Part shown: piece by piece, positions 8,352 through 16,053 of the stretch
How positions within the stretch are numbered: the stretch's first letter is position 1
Layout: each line of letters opens with the position of its first letter
Assembly: GCA_036494815.1 (NCBI GenBank)
Contig: DASXNV010000080.1
Coordinates: forward strand, 1-64,000
Direction of reading: 5' to 3'
Length of the DNA: 64,000 bases
Origin: Poindextera sp036494815
GTDB taxonomy: Bacteria > Pseudomonadota > Alphaproteobacteria > Caulobacterales > Caulobacteraceae
The notes under the pieces: generated by a model
Told to the model about the DNA's origin: nothing
The model's input: only the letters and a program-made list of their open reading frames with translations
Databases searched by the model: none
Made by a program: the position numbers and the translations under genes

Positions 8352-8872
8352 TCGAATTCCCCTGAGGTGGCTTTGAACCTTCCGGCGACCATGGACGAAC
8401 AGGTCCGGTCTCACAACGGCGCAGATTGGGGGGTGATCTACGTTCGATCAATCGGGCAAGCCGTCATTTCCATAGAGGAAATCCTGGCTGGTCGCGGCGT
8501 TCGCGCCAGGATTGGCCTTGGTCGCGCCGGACACGCGCACGGCTTCCAGCAACGTCCGTCGAACTTCAGGGCGCGTCGGTTCTGTCGTGGGCTCTAGGCG
8601 GTCAGCAGGGTGGTGATGCTCAGTCAAATGGACGTCGCCTATGTGGTCGCGCTGGTCATCGGCACGTAAGATGCACATGCCTATACTGTATTTGTCGGGG
8701 CTACTAAATCTAGGTCATCCTGAGCCGCCGTGCAGCGGCGAGTCGAAGGACGCACAGAGCGGCGACACCATGCTTTCTCCGACTAGAGCACTCCGTCGAG
8801 CACAGCTCGGAGGATGGCGAGAGGCTCGGAACTCCCCTTCCAGCCGCTCGAATTTCAGCCTATCGCGCGCTC
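8352..8872. other. Gene-free stretch of about 520 bp
   Basis: This is the space between the divergently transcribed esterase and ureohydrolase genes. I see no protein-coding segment with family similarity. The one modest open frame (8448-8678, minus strand) looks like chance. The only recognisable element is a dispersed-type intergenic repeat at 8714-8754. Promoters for both flanking genes should be here, but I could not pick out convincing boxes. Confidence 0.5.
8714..8754. repeat. Dispersed intergenic repeat (gtcatcctgag ... gtcgaaggac type)
   Basis: The element reads gtcatcctgagccgc, a short loop, gcggcgagtcgaaggacg, with stem arms GCCGC (8724-8728) and GCGGC (8735-8739). The outer phrases 'catcctgag' and 'gagtcgaaggac' are the familiar ends of a repetitive intergenic hairpin common in alphaproteobacterial genomes. 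That family assignment is from memory and was not searched. Confidence 0.55.
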
Positions 8873-9670
8873 ATGAGCCACAAGATCCGCCTGATCGGCG
8901 CGCCCACTGACGTCAACAGCAGCTTCCTGCACGGGCCGGCTAAGGCGCCGCCGAAAATCCGCGCACTGTTGTTCTCCGACATGGGCAATCCGGCGGCCGA
9001 GAACGGGCTGGAGCTGGGAGCGGACATTCAGTTCGATGACGCCGGCGACCTGCCGCTCGACGAAGGGCCGGACGACGACGCCCGCATCCAGGCGGCCATG
9101 GGCCAGGCCTATGCCGACGGCTATCGGCCGATCCTGCTCGGCGGCGACCATGCGGTCACCTATCCGGCGCTGCGGGCGGTGGCGGCGCGGCATGGTCCGG
9201 TGGAGATCCTCCACTTCGACGCCCATCCGGACCTTTATGATGAGCTGTTGGGCAATCGCCGCTCGCACGCCTCGCCCTTCGCCCGGATCATGGAGGAGGG
9301 CCTGGCCAAGCGGCTGGTGCAGGTGGGGATTCGCACCTTGAACCCGCATCAGCGCGATCAGGCGGCGCGGTTCGGGGTCGAGATCGTCCCTATGCGCGAT
9401 TTCACCGCGGACCTGGTCCCGCGCCTGGACGGCCCGGTCTATGTCTCCATCGATCTCGACGGCCTGGACCCGGCCTTTGCGCCCGGCGTCTCGCACCACG
9501 AGCCGGGCGGCCTCAGTGTGCGTCAGGTGCTGGACGTACTGGCCCGGATCACCGCGCCGGTGATCGGGGCCGACGTGGTCGAGCTCAACCCCGACCGCGA
9601 CCTCAATGACATGACCGCCGCCGTGGCCGCCAAGCTGGTCAAGGAGCTGTGCGCGCTGATGGCGCGGTGA
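8873..9670 (+). CDS. Ureohydrolase (arginase/agmatinase/formimidoylglutamase family)
   Basis: The protein has 265 residues and is a complete ureohydrolase fold. All metal ligands are present: His93 (GGDH), Asp116, His118 and Asp120 (DAHPD), and Asp194 and Asp196 (SIDLDGLDP), followed by the family signature AFAPGVSHHEPGG. Members hydrolyse a guanidino or formimino group using two Mn ions, releasing urea or formamide. The specificity loop does not settle whether the substrate is arginine, agmatine or another guanidino compound, and no other arginine-catabolic gene is beside it. The ribosome site upstream of the ATG is weak. It converges with the DUF983 gene. Confidence 0.88.
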   Translation: MSHKIRLIGAPTDVNSSFLHGPAKAPPKIRALLFSDMGNPAAENGLELGADIQFDDAGDLPLDEGPDDDARIQAAMGQAYADGYRPILLGGDHAVTYPALRAVAARHGPVEILHFDAHPDLYDELLGNRRSHASPFARIMEEGLAKRLVQVGIRTLNPHQRDQAARFGVEIVPMRDFTADLVPRLDGPVYVSIDLDGLDPAFAPGVSHHEPGGLSVRQVLDVLARITAPVIGADVVELNPDRDLNDMTAAVAAKLVKELCALMAR

Positions 9671-9679
9671 GGCCTCATA

Positions 9680-10144
9680 TCAGGCCGCGCGGTCGGTCCA
9701 GTCGGACGGCGCCACATTGACCACGGCGGCGTTGCGCCGGTCGCTGGTGAAGCCGCCGACCCCGTGGCGGCCCAGGTCGTCCCAATGGCCCTCGCCGGCC
9801 TTGTGCACATATTGCTCGGCCACCATCCAGGCCTTGACCGGGCGCAGCACGGCCAGGCAGCCGCCGACCAGGGCCGGGAACACCAGGGCGAACTGCAGCC
9901 AGATCGGCGGGTTGAAGGCCACCGCGCTCCAGGCCCAGACGCCAATGATCAGGATGCTGACCCCGGTGGTGACGAAAAAGGCCGGGCCGTCCGCCGGATC
10001 GGCGAAGCTGAAATCCAGCCCACAGGCCTCGCAGCTTTTGGCCAGGGTCAGAAAGCCGCTGAACAGCCGGCCCTGGCCGCAGCGCGGGCAGCGGCAGCGC
10101 AGGCCCGCGGATAGGGACGAATGTGGGGCAGGGAACGTGGACAT
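9680..10144 (-). CDS. DUF983 membrane protein with zinc ribbon
   Basis: The protein has about 154 residues. The N-terminus has a Cys4 zinc-ribbon pattern (LRCRCPRCGQGRLFSGF followed by SCEACGLDF) and two transmembrane helices (FFVTTGVSILIIGVWAWSAV and LQFALVFPALVGGCLAVL), the DUF983 layout. The C-terminal tail, WDDLGRHGVGGF, is hydrophilic. A much longer frame upstream is the antisense of the MocR gene, so the ATG at 10144 is used. GGAAAGG lies about ten bases before it. DUF983 proteins are small integral membrane proteins, sometimes near cytochrome oxidase genes, with no settled function. It shares a divergent promoter with the MocR regulator. Confidence 0.85.
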   Translation of the reverse strand: MSTFPAPHSSLSAGLRCRCPRCGQGRLFSGFLTLAKSCEACGLDFSFADPADGPAFFVTTGVSILIIGVWAWSAVAFNPPIWLQFALVFPALVGGCLAVLRPVKAWMVAEQYVHKAGEGHWDDLGRHGVGGFTSDRRNAAVVNVAPSDWTDRAA

Positions 10145-10158
10145 GGCGAGCGCCTTTC

Positions 10159-10204
10159 CATACAATCTCATCTGTTCAGCATACAATACATGATAATTGT
10201 ATGC
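10159..10204. promoter_or_regulatory. Candidate MocR operator with three half-sites
   Basis: CATACAAT occurs at 10159-10166 and 10180-10187, a 21-bp period (two helical turns). A perfectly inverted copy forms GCATACAAT (10179-10187), eight bases, ATTGTATGC (10196-10204). It lies between the divergent DUF983 and MocR genes. Paired direct repeats with an inverted copy are what MocR/PdxR-type regulators commonly recognise. Confidence 0.65.
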
Positions 10205-10228
10205 AGTCAAGAAAAAGGACCATTTCGG

Positions 10229-11611
10229 GTGAGCCTCGATCCCTCGTCGGCGCGCTGGCTGCAGCGCCTGGAGCGCAACGGCCGGCCGCTCTATCTGGCC
10301 CTGGTCGAGGCCCTGGACGCCGCCATCCGCGACGGCGAATTGCAGGCCGGCGACCAGCTGCCGCCCCAGCGCGCCGTGGCCGAGCTCCTGGGCATCGATT
10401 TCACCACCGTCACCCGCGCCTATGGCGCCGCCCGGGCCCGGGGGCTGGTGGAGGGGGCGGTGGGCCGGGGAACCTTCGTGCGCGCGGGCGCCGGCGAGGA
10501 CGAGGCGGGGCTGGTGGATCTCAGCATGAACCTGCCGCCGCCGCCGCAGGGGATGTCCCTGGCCGCCGCCCTCAAGGCCACCATCGCCGCTATCCTCGAC
10601 CGCACTGATCCGGCCAGCCTGATGGCCTATCACCCCGGCGCCGGGACCCTGGGCCAGAAGACGGTGGCGGCGGCCTGGCTGGCGCCGTGCCTGGGCGAGA
10701 TCGCGCCCGAGCGGGTGCTGATCTGCCCCGGCGCCCAGACCGGCCTCGCCGCCGCCCTGTCCGCCGTGGCCCGGCCGGGCGACGCCCTGATCGCCGAGCC
10801 CCTGACCTATCCGGGCCTCAAGGCTATCGCTGAGCAGCAGCACCTGCGCCTGGTCGCTTGCCCGGTGGACGGCGAGGGTTTCGAGCCCGCCGCCCTGGAG
10901 CGGCTCTGCGCCAGCGAGCGGCCGGCGGCGATCTATGTCGTCCCCACCACCCAGAACCCCACCGCCTCCACCATGGGCCTGGCCCGCCGCCGCGATGTGG
11001 CCCTTATCGCCCAGGCCGCTGGCGTCTGGCTGATCGAGGACGACCCCTATAGCCGGCTGTTCGATGCGCCCCTGCCGGCCCTGGCCAGCCTGGCGCCCGA
11101 GCGGACCATCTATCTGGCCACCCTGTCCAAGACCCTGACCCCTGGCCTGCGCATCGCCTTCATGGCCGCGCCGGCGGGCGCTATGGGCGAGCGCCTGGCC
11201 GAAAGCCTGCGCGCCACCGGCCTCATGGCCTCGCCCCTGATGGCCGCCACCGCCGCCAGCTGGATCCGCGAGGGCGCGGCCACGGACCTGCTGGACGGCG
11301 TCCGCCGCGAGGCCAGGGCGCGCCGCCAGATCGCCGCCCAGATCCTGCCCGCCGCCAAAGGCGCCGCCGAGGGCGTCCACGTCTGGCTCGACCTGCCCGA
11401 CAGCCCACAGCCTGGCCAGCTACGCCTGGCGGCCCAGCAACGGGGCCTGTCGGTAGTCACCGCCGACGCCTTCGCGGCCGGGGATCAATATCCCAACGGC
11501 ATCCGCATCTCCCTGGGCGGCCCCGCCAAACAGTCTGTGCTCAGCGAAGCCCTGCAGAAGGTCGCCGATCTTTTGGGCGGGGTGGGGGAGCCACGAAGGA
11601 TGATCGTTTAG
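10229..11611 (+). CDS. MocR-type regulator (GntR DNA-binding domain fused to an aminotransferase-like domain)
   Basis: The protein has about 460 residues. An N-terminal GntR winged helix (YLALVEALDAAIRDGELQAG, LPPQRAVAELLGIDFTTVTR) is joined to a fold-type I aminotransferase-like domain. That domain keeps the PLP lysine, Lys301, in LATLSKTLTPGLRIAF, plus AEPLTYPGL and VPTTQNPT. I chose the GTG at 10229 because AAAAAGGA precedes it. The alternative ATG at 10190 falls inside the operator palindrome. MocR proteins sense PLP, amines or amino acids and control a divergent gene, and here the divergent gene is the DUF983 protein. Three half-sites between the genes fit auto- and cross-regulation. Confidence 0.88.
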   Translation: MSLDPSSARWLQRLERNGRPLYLALVEALDAAIRDGELQAGDQLPPQRAVAELLGIDFTTVTRAYGAARARGLVEGAVGRGTFVRAGAGEDEAGLVDLSMNLPPPPQGMSLAAALKATIAAILDRTDPASLMAYHPGAGTLGQKTVAAAWLAPCLGEIAPERVLICPGAQTGLAAALSAVARPGDALIAEPLTYPGLKAIAEQQHLRLVACPVDGEGFEPAALERLCASERPAAIYVVPTTQNPTASTMGLARRRDVALIAQAAGVWLIEDDPYSRLFDAPLPALASLAPERTIYLATLSKTLTPGLRIAFMAAPAGAMGERLAESLRATGLMASPLMAATAASWIREGAATDLLDGVRREARARRQIAAQILPAAKGAAEGVHVWLDLPDSPQPGQLRLAAQQRGLSVVTADAFAAGDQYPNGIRISLGGPAKQSVLSEALQKVADLLGGVGEPRRMIV

Positions 11612-11668
11612 GGGGCTCGGCGGCGCAAACCACCTATCCTATGATGTGACCGAACGCGTGGGCGGAGC

Positions 11669-12322
11669 ATGATGTCGACCAGCTACAAGATCACCGTCGG
11701 CGGCCTGACCCCCGCGCCCACGCCCGCCCCCGCGATCCAGCGCCACAACCTGTTCCCCACCACCATCTGGCAGGTGCGCCTCCCCGCCTTGGCTGGCCGC
11801 TTCCAGGAATGGGTCGACACCGCCAACGCCCTGCGCGCCGCATCGCCCACCCCGGCCGGCCGCACCAATCGCGGCGGCTGGAACAGCACCGACTTCGCCG
11901 TTCTGCAACAGGACGCCTTCGCCGACCTGAACGCTGCAATCCAGACCCGCTGCCAGACCGCCTTCGCCGACATGGGCGCGGCCAACCTGCCGTTCGCGCT
12001 GCAGTCCTGGATCAATATCCACGACCGCGGCGGCTTCAATTTCCTGCACATGCACGAGGGCACCCTGCTCAGCGGCTGCTTCTATCTGCAGGTCCCGCCA
12101 GGCTCCGGCGACCTGATCTTCCGCGACCCGCGCCCCGGCGTGCTGCATGCCTCCAGCAAGGGCTCAGGCGCCAACGCCTGCAAGGAGGTGCGCCTGCGCC
12201 CCGAATCCGGCCTGCTGGTCCTGTTCCCCCACTGGCTGGAGCACTATGTGGAGCCCCACGAAAGCGACACGGCCCGCATCGTCATTGCGTTCAATGCGCT
12301 GGCGCCGGAGTTGGGTGTTTAG
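11669..12322 (+). CDS. Putative 2OG-Fe(II) oxygenase (TIGR02466-like)
   Basis: The protein has 217 residues. After an N-terminal Pro-rich segment the sequence follows the small 'putative 2OG-Fe(II) oxygenase' family: LFPTTIWQVRLP at the start, QSWINIHDRGGFNFLHMHEG around residues 115-132 with the first metal-ligand His, SGCFYLQVPPGSGDLIFRDPR, and the second His in PHWLEHYVEPHESDTARIVI with the 2OG-binding Arg. Related proteins are often near peptide-modification or TPR genes. The substrate is unknown. GGCGGAG precedes the ATG at 11669. Its stop overlaps the convergent MFS gene's stop by four bases. Confidence 0.75.
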   Translation: MMSTSYKITVGGLTPAPTPAPAIQRHNLFPTTIWQVRLPALAGRFQEWVDTANALRAASPTPAGRTNRGGWNSTDFAVLQQDAFADLNAAIQTRCQTAFADMGAANLPFALQSWINIHDRGGFNFLHMHEGTLLSGCFYLQVPPGSGDLIFRDPRPGVLHASSKGSGANACKEVRLRPESGLLVLFPHWLEHYVEPHESDTARIVIAFNALAPELGV

Positions 12323-13557
12323 GCGGCCGCCAGGGCCGGTGGGGCTGAGAGAGTCCGCCGCAGCAACAACAACGCTACGAACAGCAGTGCCATCGGCGCC
12401 AGCGACAGATAAAACGCGAACTGCCCGCCCACATAGCCGAACAACCGCCCCGTCACGAACGACCCCAGGGTCCCCCCCAGGGCCGAGAACACCACGATCA
12501 GGCCGGTCATGGCCGAGTGGCGCTCGGTGGGCAGGGTGCTCAGGATCACCGAATTGATCGCCGGATAGATCGGCCCCAGGAACAGGCCGATCATGGGCAG
12601 CAGGAAGGCGGCCAGGGGCGCATTGGCCCAGTGGGTGGGCGCGGCATGCTCCCACGACGCCATGGGCAGGACCGCGATCACCAAGGCCCCTGCGGTCAGG
12701 GTGCAGACGCTGAGCACCGTGATCCACTCGAACCGGCGCAGCACCACCCCGCCGCCGAAACGGCCCAGCATGATGGCGCCGGCGAAGAGGCTCATGGCCT
12801 GGACGCTCATGTCCGACGGCAGGTGCAGCACCTTGTTGTTGAAGGTGGGCAGCCAGGTGCCGAAGCTTTGCTCGATCAGCACATACAGGAAGGCCGCCGC
12901 CAGATAGGCGAGCATGAACGACTCCTTGAACAGCTCCGGCGCGACCTTCAGGTTGTCGAGCAGGGTGGCGCTGGGCTGTTTGGCCCCGCTTTCGTCCAGG
13001 GGCGAGACCAGCATCAGGGCCGCGGCGGCCAGGGCCACGGCTGCCAGCACCCAATAGACATGCAGCCAGGACAGGGACGCGGGGGTCCGGGGATCGATGA
13101 ACAGGCTGAACAGCTGGGCGCCGGACAGCACCCCGAACATGAACACCCCTTCCAGCAGGCTGATGCGGGCGGCGTGGTCGCGGGCGTCCCTGGCGATGAG
13201 GCCGACGCTGGAATAGACGGAGATCTTCACCACCGCGAAGCTGACGCCCACGGTCACGAACATCAGCCGGGTCATCCAGAACGACGCCGCCAGCGGCATG
13301 GCGATGCAGGCGCACGCCACCAGGACCAGCCCCAGCATGATCCCCCGCCGATAGCCCAGGCGGGGCAGGAACGAGGCCACCAGGAACGAGGCCACGGCGA
13401 TGGGGATGTCCTTGAACCCGTCCAGCAGGGCGGCGGATTTGGGGGCGGCGCCAAAGGTGTTGATCGACTGCAGGATCACGGTGCCGACGCTGTTGAGCAG
13501 CACGGCGAACACGGCATAGACGAGAAACAGCGCGATAGTGATCCTGGCCCTGGCCAC
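12319..13557 (-). CDS. MFS transporter, probably sugar uptake
   Basis: The protein has about 412 residues with 12 predicted transmembrane helices (ITIALFLVYAVFAVLLNSVG to FYLSLAPMALLFVALLLLR). A MFS loop pattern LGRFGGGVVLRRFEW follows helix 7, and LFLGPIYPAINSVILSTLP resembles the FucP/GlcP-type sugar:proton symporters. I chose the GTG at 13557, with GGAGA seven bases upstream, over a longer frame with a basic, non-membrane extension. It is the last gene downstream of the LacI-GH65-TonB receptor set on the same strand, so it is likely the inner-membrane importer for the released alpha-disaccharide or glucose. The substrate is inferred from context. Confidence 0.8.
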   Translation of the reverse strand: MARARITIALFLVYAVFAVLLNSVGTVILQSINTFGAAPKSAALLDGFKDIPIAVASFLVASFLPRLGYRRGIMLGLVLVACACIAMPLAASFWMTRLMFVTVGVSFAVVKISVYSSVGLIARDARDHAARISLLEGVFMFGVLSGAQLFSLFIDPRTPASLSWLHVYWVLAAVALAAAALMLVSPLDESGAKQPSATLLDNLKVAPELFKESFMLAYLAAAFLYVLIEQSFGTWLPTFNNKVLHLPSDMSVQAMSLFAGAIMLGRFGGGVVLRRFEWITVLSVCTLTAGALVIAVLPMASWEHAAPTHWANAPLAAFLLPMIGLFLGPIYPAINSVILSTLPTERHSAMTGLIVVFSALGGTLGSFVTGRLFGYVGGQFAFYLSLAPMALLFVALLLLRRTLSAPPALAAA

Positions 13558-13699
13558 GCTTTGTCTCCGGCGGAAAGAAAAGGGGATGAAGGGGGAAGAA
13601 CAACGCGGCGTGCGGGGGCGCAAACTATGCCGGTTCCTCTTCCCCCTCCATCCCAGGTCGGAAGACCCAACGGGGGAGGGGCCTTCCAGGGAGAGCGCT

Positions 13700-16018
13700 C
13701 TAGAACTTCCAGGCCACGCTGAAGGTCGCCGACCGGCCGAAGATCGGCCGCGACAGCGGCAGGGTGGCGTTGGCGCCGGTGCCGATGGTCCGCGGATTGC
13801 CCTCGGTCAGGCCGTGCGAGTCTGTCAGGTTGTCGCCCGCCAGCTGGAACGTCACCGCGCGATAGTTGACGATGATGCCCGCGTTGATGGTCTGATAGGC
13901 CGGGAGGTCCTGCGTATTCTGCAGGTCCGAGAAGCGCGACCCGATGGCCATGAAGGTCCCATAGATATTGGCCGTTATGTCGTCGGGCAGATCGAACTTG
14001 TAGGCGGGGGAGATGCGGACCTGGTATTTCGGAATCCGCTCCGCCTGCTTGCCGTCGATCAGCTTGTCGATGGGATCGTTTGAGATCGGGTTTTCGATGG
14101 TGTCGTTGGTGGTGACGCTCAACCCGAAATCGCTGGTCCAGCGGCCGTCGAATTCGACGCCATAGGTGTCGGACCCGGCGATCACCGGCGCCACGCCCAC
14201 ATCGTTATAGACCACGCCCACCGCCTTATCGAAGAAGGCGGTGACGTCGGCGTCGAACGAACGGTTGTGGAACTTGAAGCCGCCTTCGTCCGAATAGATG
14301 GTCCAGGTCTTGTCGAGGCTGGCCCCGGTATTGCCGATCTCGCTACGCACGTCGTCGAAGCTTGGGAAATGGGCGCCTTCCGATAGGCGGACATAGACGT
14401 CCATGTTCGGGTTCAGCTTGTAGTTCACACCCGCCGTCCAGGATTGCCGGGACCGGTCGACCACGGCGAAGCCGGGCGTTCCATTGCCGATCTCGCTGAA
14501 GTGGATCTTCTGGTCTTCGTCACGAACCGCCGCGTCGATCCGCAGATTGTCCGTCACATTGAAGGAGTCGGCGAGATAGAAGGCGTTGATATCGCCGGTG
14601 CCGCTGTCCCTCAGGGTGAAGAACGGCCCAGCGCCGTTGCCGCCATTGCCAGCCGCCAGCATCTGGTCCGCGGTGACATTGACCAGGTCGTCGGAGCCGC
14701 CGATCTGCATGGTGCGGGGATTGCCCAGGCTCCAATTGTCGTCCGAGCTGAAGCGGGCGAAGTAATAGCCCGCCGTGATCTTGTTGTTGAAGATGGTCTT
14801 TTCGAAGTTCAGCTCGTTGCTGACATTGTGCAGGTGCTTGAGCGCCATCCACGACCCGTATTGGGCGAGATAGGCGTTCGACCCCAGGGTCTGGTGCGTA
14901 TCCACCGTGGTCACCGAGCCCAGGCCGGGATTGGCGGCGAGGACCTGGCCAACTGTGACCGCGTTGCCGGCGCCCACCAGGGCGTAGGTGTTCAGGTCGC
15001 CTTCCGTGACCCCAAAGGTGTCGCGGAACTGAAAGCCGTCGCCCAGGTCGTAGTTCAGGTTGCCGCCGGCGACCACGCCCTTCCAGCCGCGGCCATCGCC
15101 CAGGTCCACAGTCTTGGATCCCGAGCCGGTCTGGATGGTGTCGAAACGGGTATAGCCGTTGAGCGGATTATAGGTGCCCAGGTTGAGGCCCGGCACCCCT
15201 GTGGCGAAGGGGACGTACCACTCGCCATGGTCGTCGGTATAGCGGGCGAAGAGGTTGAGCTTACCGCGCTCGAAGTCCTTGGTGATGTTGGCGGTGAACT
15301 GCGCGCCACGCTCGGTGTCGAACCCGGCGTCGCGGACGCTGGGGCCGTCGGTGACATAGCCGCCGATCATGTAATAGAGGTCGTCCGCCAGCTTGCCGCT
15401 GAGTTCGCCGTCGATGCGGCGCTGGCCATAGGTGGAGCCGGTGACTTTCAGCTCACCCTCGGTCTGGTCGTGGCCCTGCTTCAGGGTGAAGTTGGTGGTC
15501 AGGCCGGGCTGGCCGTCGGAAAAGACCGAGGCCGGGCCGCCGTTCACCGCTTCCACGTTGGAGATGGTCTCGTCGGCGCGGAACAGCGCCGTCTGGTCCA
15601 TGAACGACGGGCTGTTCATGCCGAACACAGACACGCCATTGACCTGCACCGTGACGAAGGGCGCATCGCCGGTGGAGGGAATGCCGCGCACGAAGATGTT
15701 CGACGTGCCTTGGCCGCCTGAGCTTTCCACCCAGATGCCGGGGACGGCGGTCAGGATTTCGCCGGTGGTCTTGGCGCCCAACTGGGCCAGCGCCTTGGGC
15801 GTGAGGGTGGTGATGGCGTAGCCGGCGTCGAGCTTCTTGACGCCGCCTCCGCCCGCGGTGCCGGTGACCACGATTTCCTGAACGCTGCTGTTTGCGTCGG
15901 CCGGCGCGGCCGGCGTTGCGGCCGCGGGTGCGGCGGTCTGGGCGCAGGCTGCGTGGCCGGCGGCTACCGCCAGGGATGAAACCGATATCATTAGAAGGTT
16001 GCGAAAGCCGGTGCTCAT
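13700..16018 (-). CDS. TonB-dependent receptor, likely maltodextrin/alpha-glucoside uptake
   Basis: The protein has 772 residues. A signal peptide (MSTGFRNLLMISVSSLAV) precedes an Ala-rich segment, the TonB-box-like stretch QEIVVTGTAGGG, a plug domain (ALAQLGAKTTGEILTAVPGI, SNIFVRGIPSTGDAPFVTVQ) and a 22-strand barrel ending in the expected aromatic terminus, FSVAWKF. GGAGAGG precedes the ATG at 16018. The gene lies 35 bp after the GH65-phosphoglucomutase fusion and upstream of an MFS transporter, all on one strand behind a LacI regulator. That context points to outer-membrane uptake of an alpha-linked oligosaccharide. The ligand cannot be read from the receptor itself. Confidence 0.88.
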   Translation of the reverse strand: MSTGFRNLLMISVSSLAVAAGHAACAQTAAPAAATPAAPADANSSVQEIVVTGTAGGGGVKKLDAGYAITTLTPKALAQLGAKTTGEILTAVPGIWVESSGGQGTSNIFVRGIPSTGDAPFVTVQVNGVSVFGMNSPSFMDQTALFRADETISNVEAVNGGPASVFSDGQPGLTTNFTLKQGHDQTEGELKVTGSTYGQRRIDGELSGKLADDLYYMIGGYVTDGPSVRDAGFDTERGAQFTANITKDFERGKLNLFARYTDDHGEWYVPFATGVPGLNLGTYNPLNGYTRFDTIQTGSGSKTVDLGDGRGWKGVVAGGNLNYDLGDGFQFRDTFGVTEGDLNTYALVGAGNAVTVGQVLAANPGLGSVTTVDTHQTLGSNAYLAQYGSWMALKHLHNVSNELNFEKTIFNNKITAGYYFARFSSDDNWSLGNPRTMQIGGSDDLVNVTADQMLAAGNGGNGAGPFFTLRDSGTGDINAFYLADSFNVTDNLRIDAAVRDEDQKIHFSEIGNGTPGFAVVDRSRQSWTAGVNYKLNPNMDVYVRLSEGAHFPSFDDVRSEIGNTGASLDKTWTIYSDEGGFKFHNRSFDADVTAFFDKAVGVVYNDVGVAPVIAGSDTYGVEFDGRWTSDFGLSVTTNDTIENPISNDPIDKLIDGKQAERIPKYQVRISPAYKFDLPDDITANIYGTFMAIGSRFSDLQNTQDLPAYQTINAGIIVNYRAVTFQLAGDNLTDSHGLTEGNPRTIGTGANATLPLSRPIFGRSATFSVAWKF

Positions 16019-16053
16019 GTTTCCTCTCCGTTTTTCTTTAAAGCTGGGTCTCG

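Noticed and set aside
8448..8678. 76-residue frame on the minus strand in the esterase-ureohydrolase gap
   Set aside because: No ribosome site, no family pattern and atypical composition. Left as intergenic.
10145..11380. Long open frame antisense to the MocR gene, joined to the DUF983 frame
   Set aside because: High GC keeps the opposite strand open. The translation is Gly/Gln/Arg-rich with no family pattern, whereas the sense strand encodes a full MocR protein.
13643..13681. CCCCTCC / GGAGGGG pairing between the TonB receptor and MFS genes as a terminator
   Set aside because: The loop is 25 bases and there is no U-tract. The genes are probably co-transcribed.
14444..15721. 425-residue open frame antisense to a TonB receptor
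   Set aside because: Lies wholly opposite a well-supported receptor gene and has no recognisable domain or start site.
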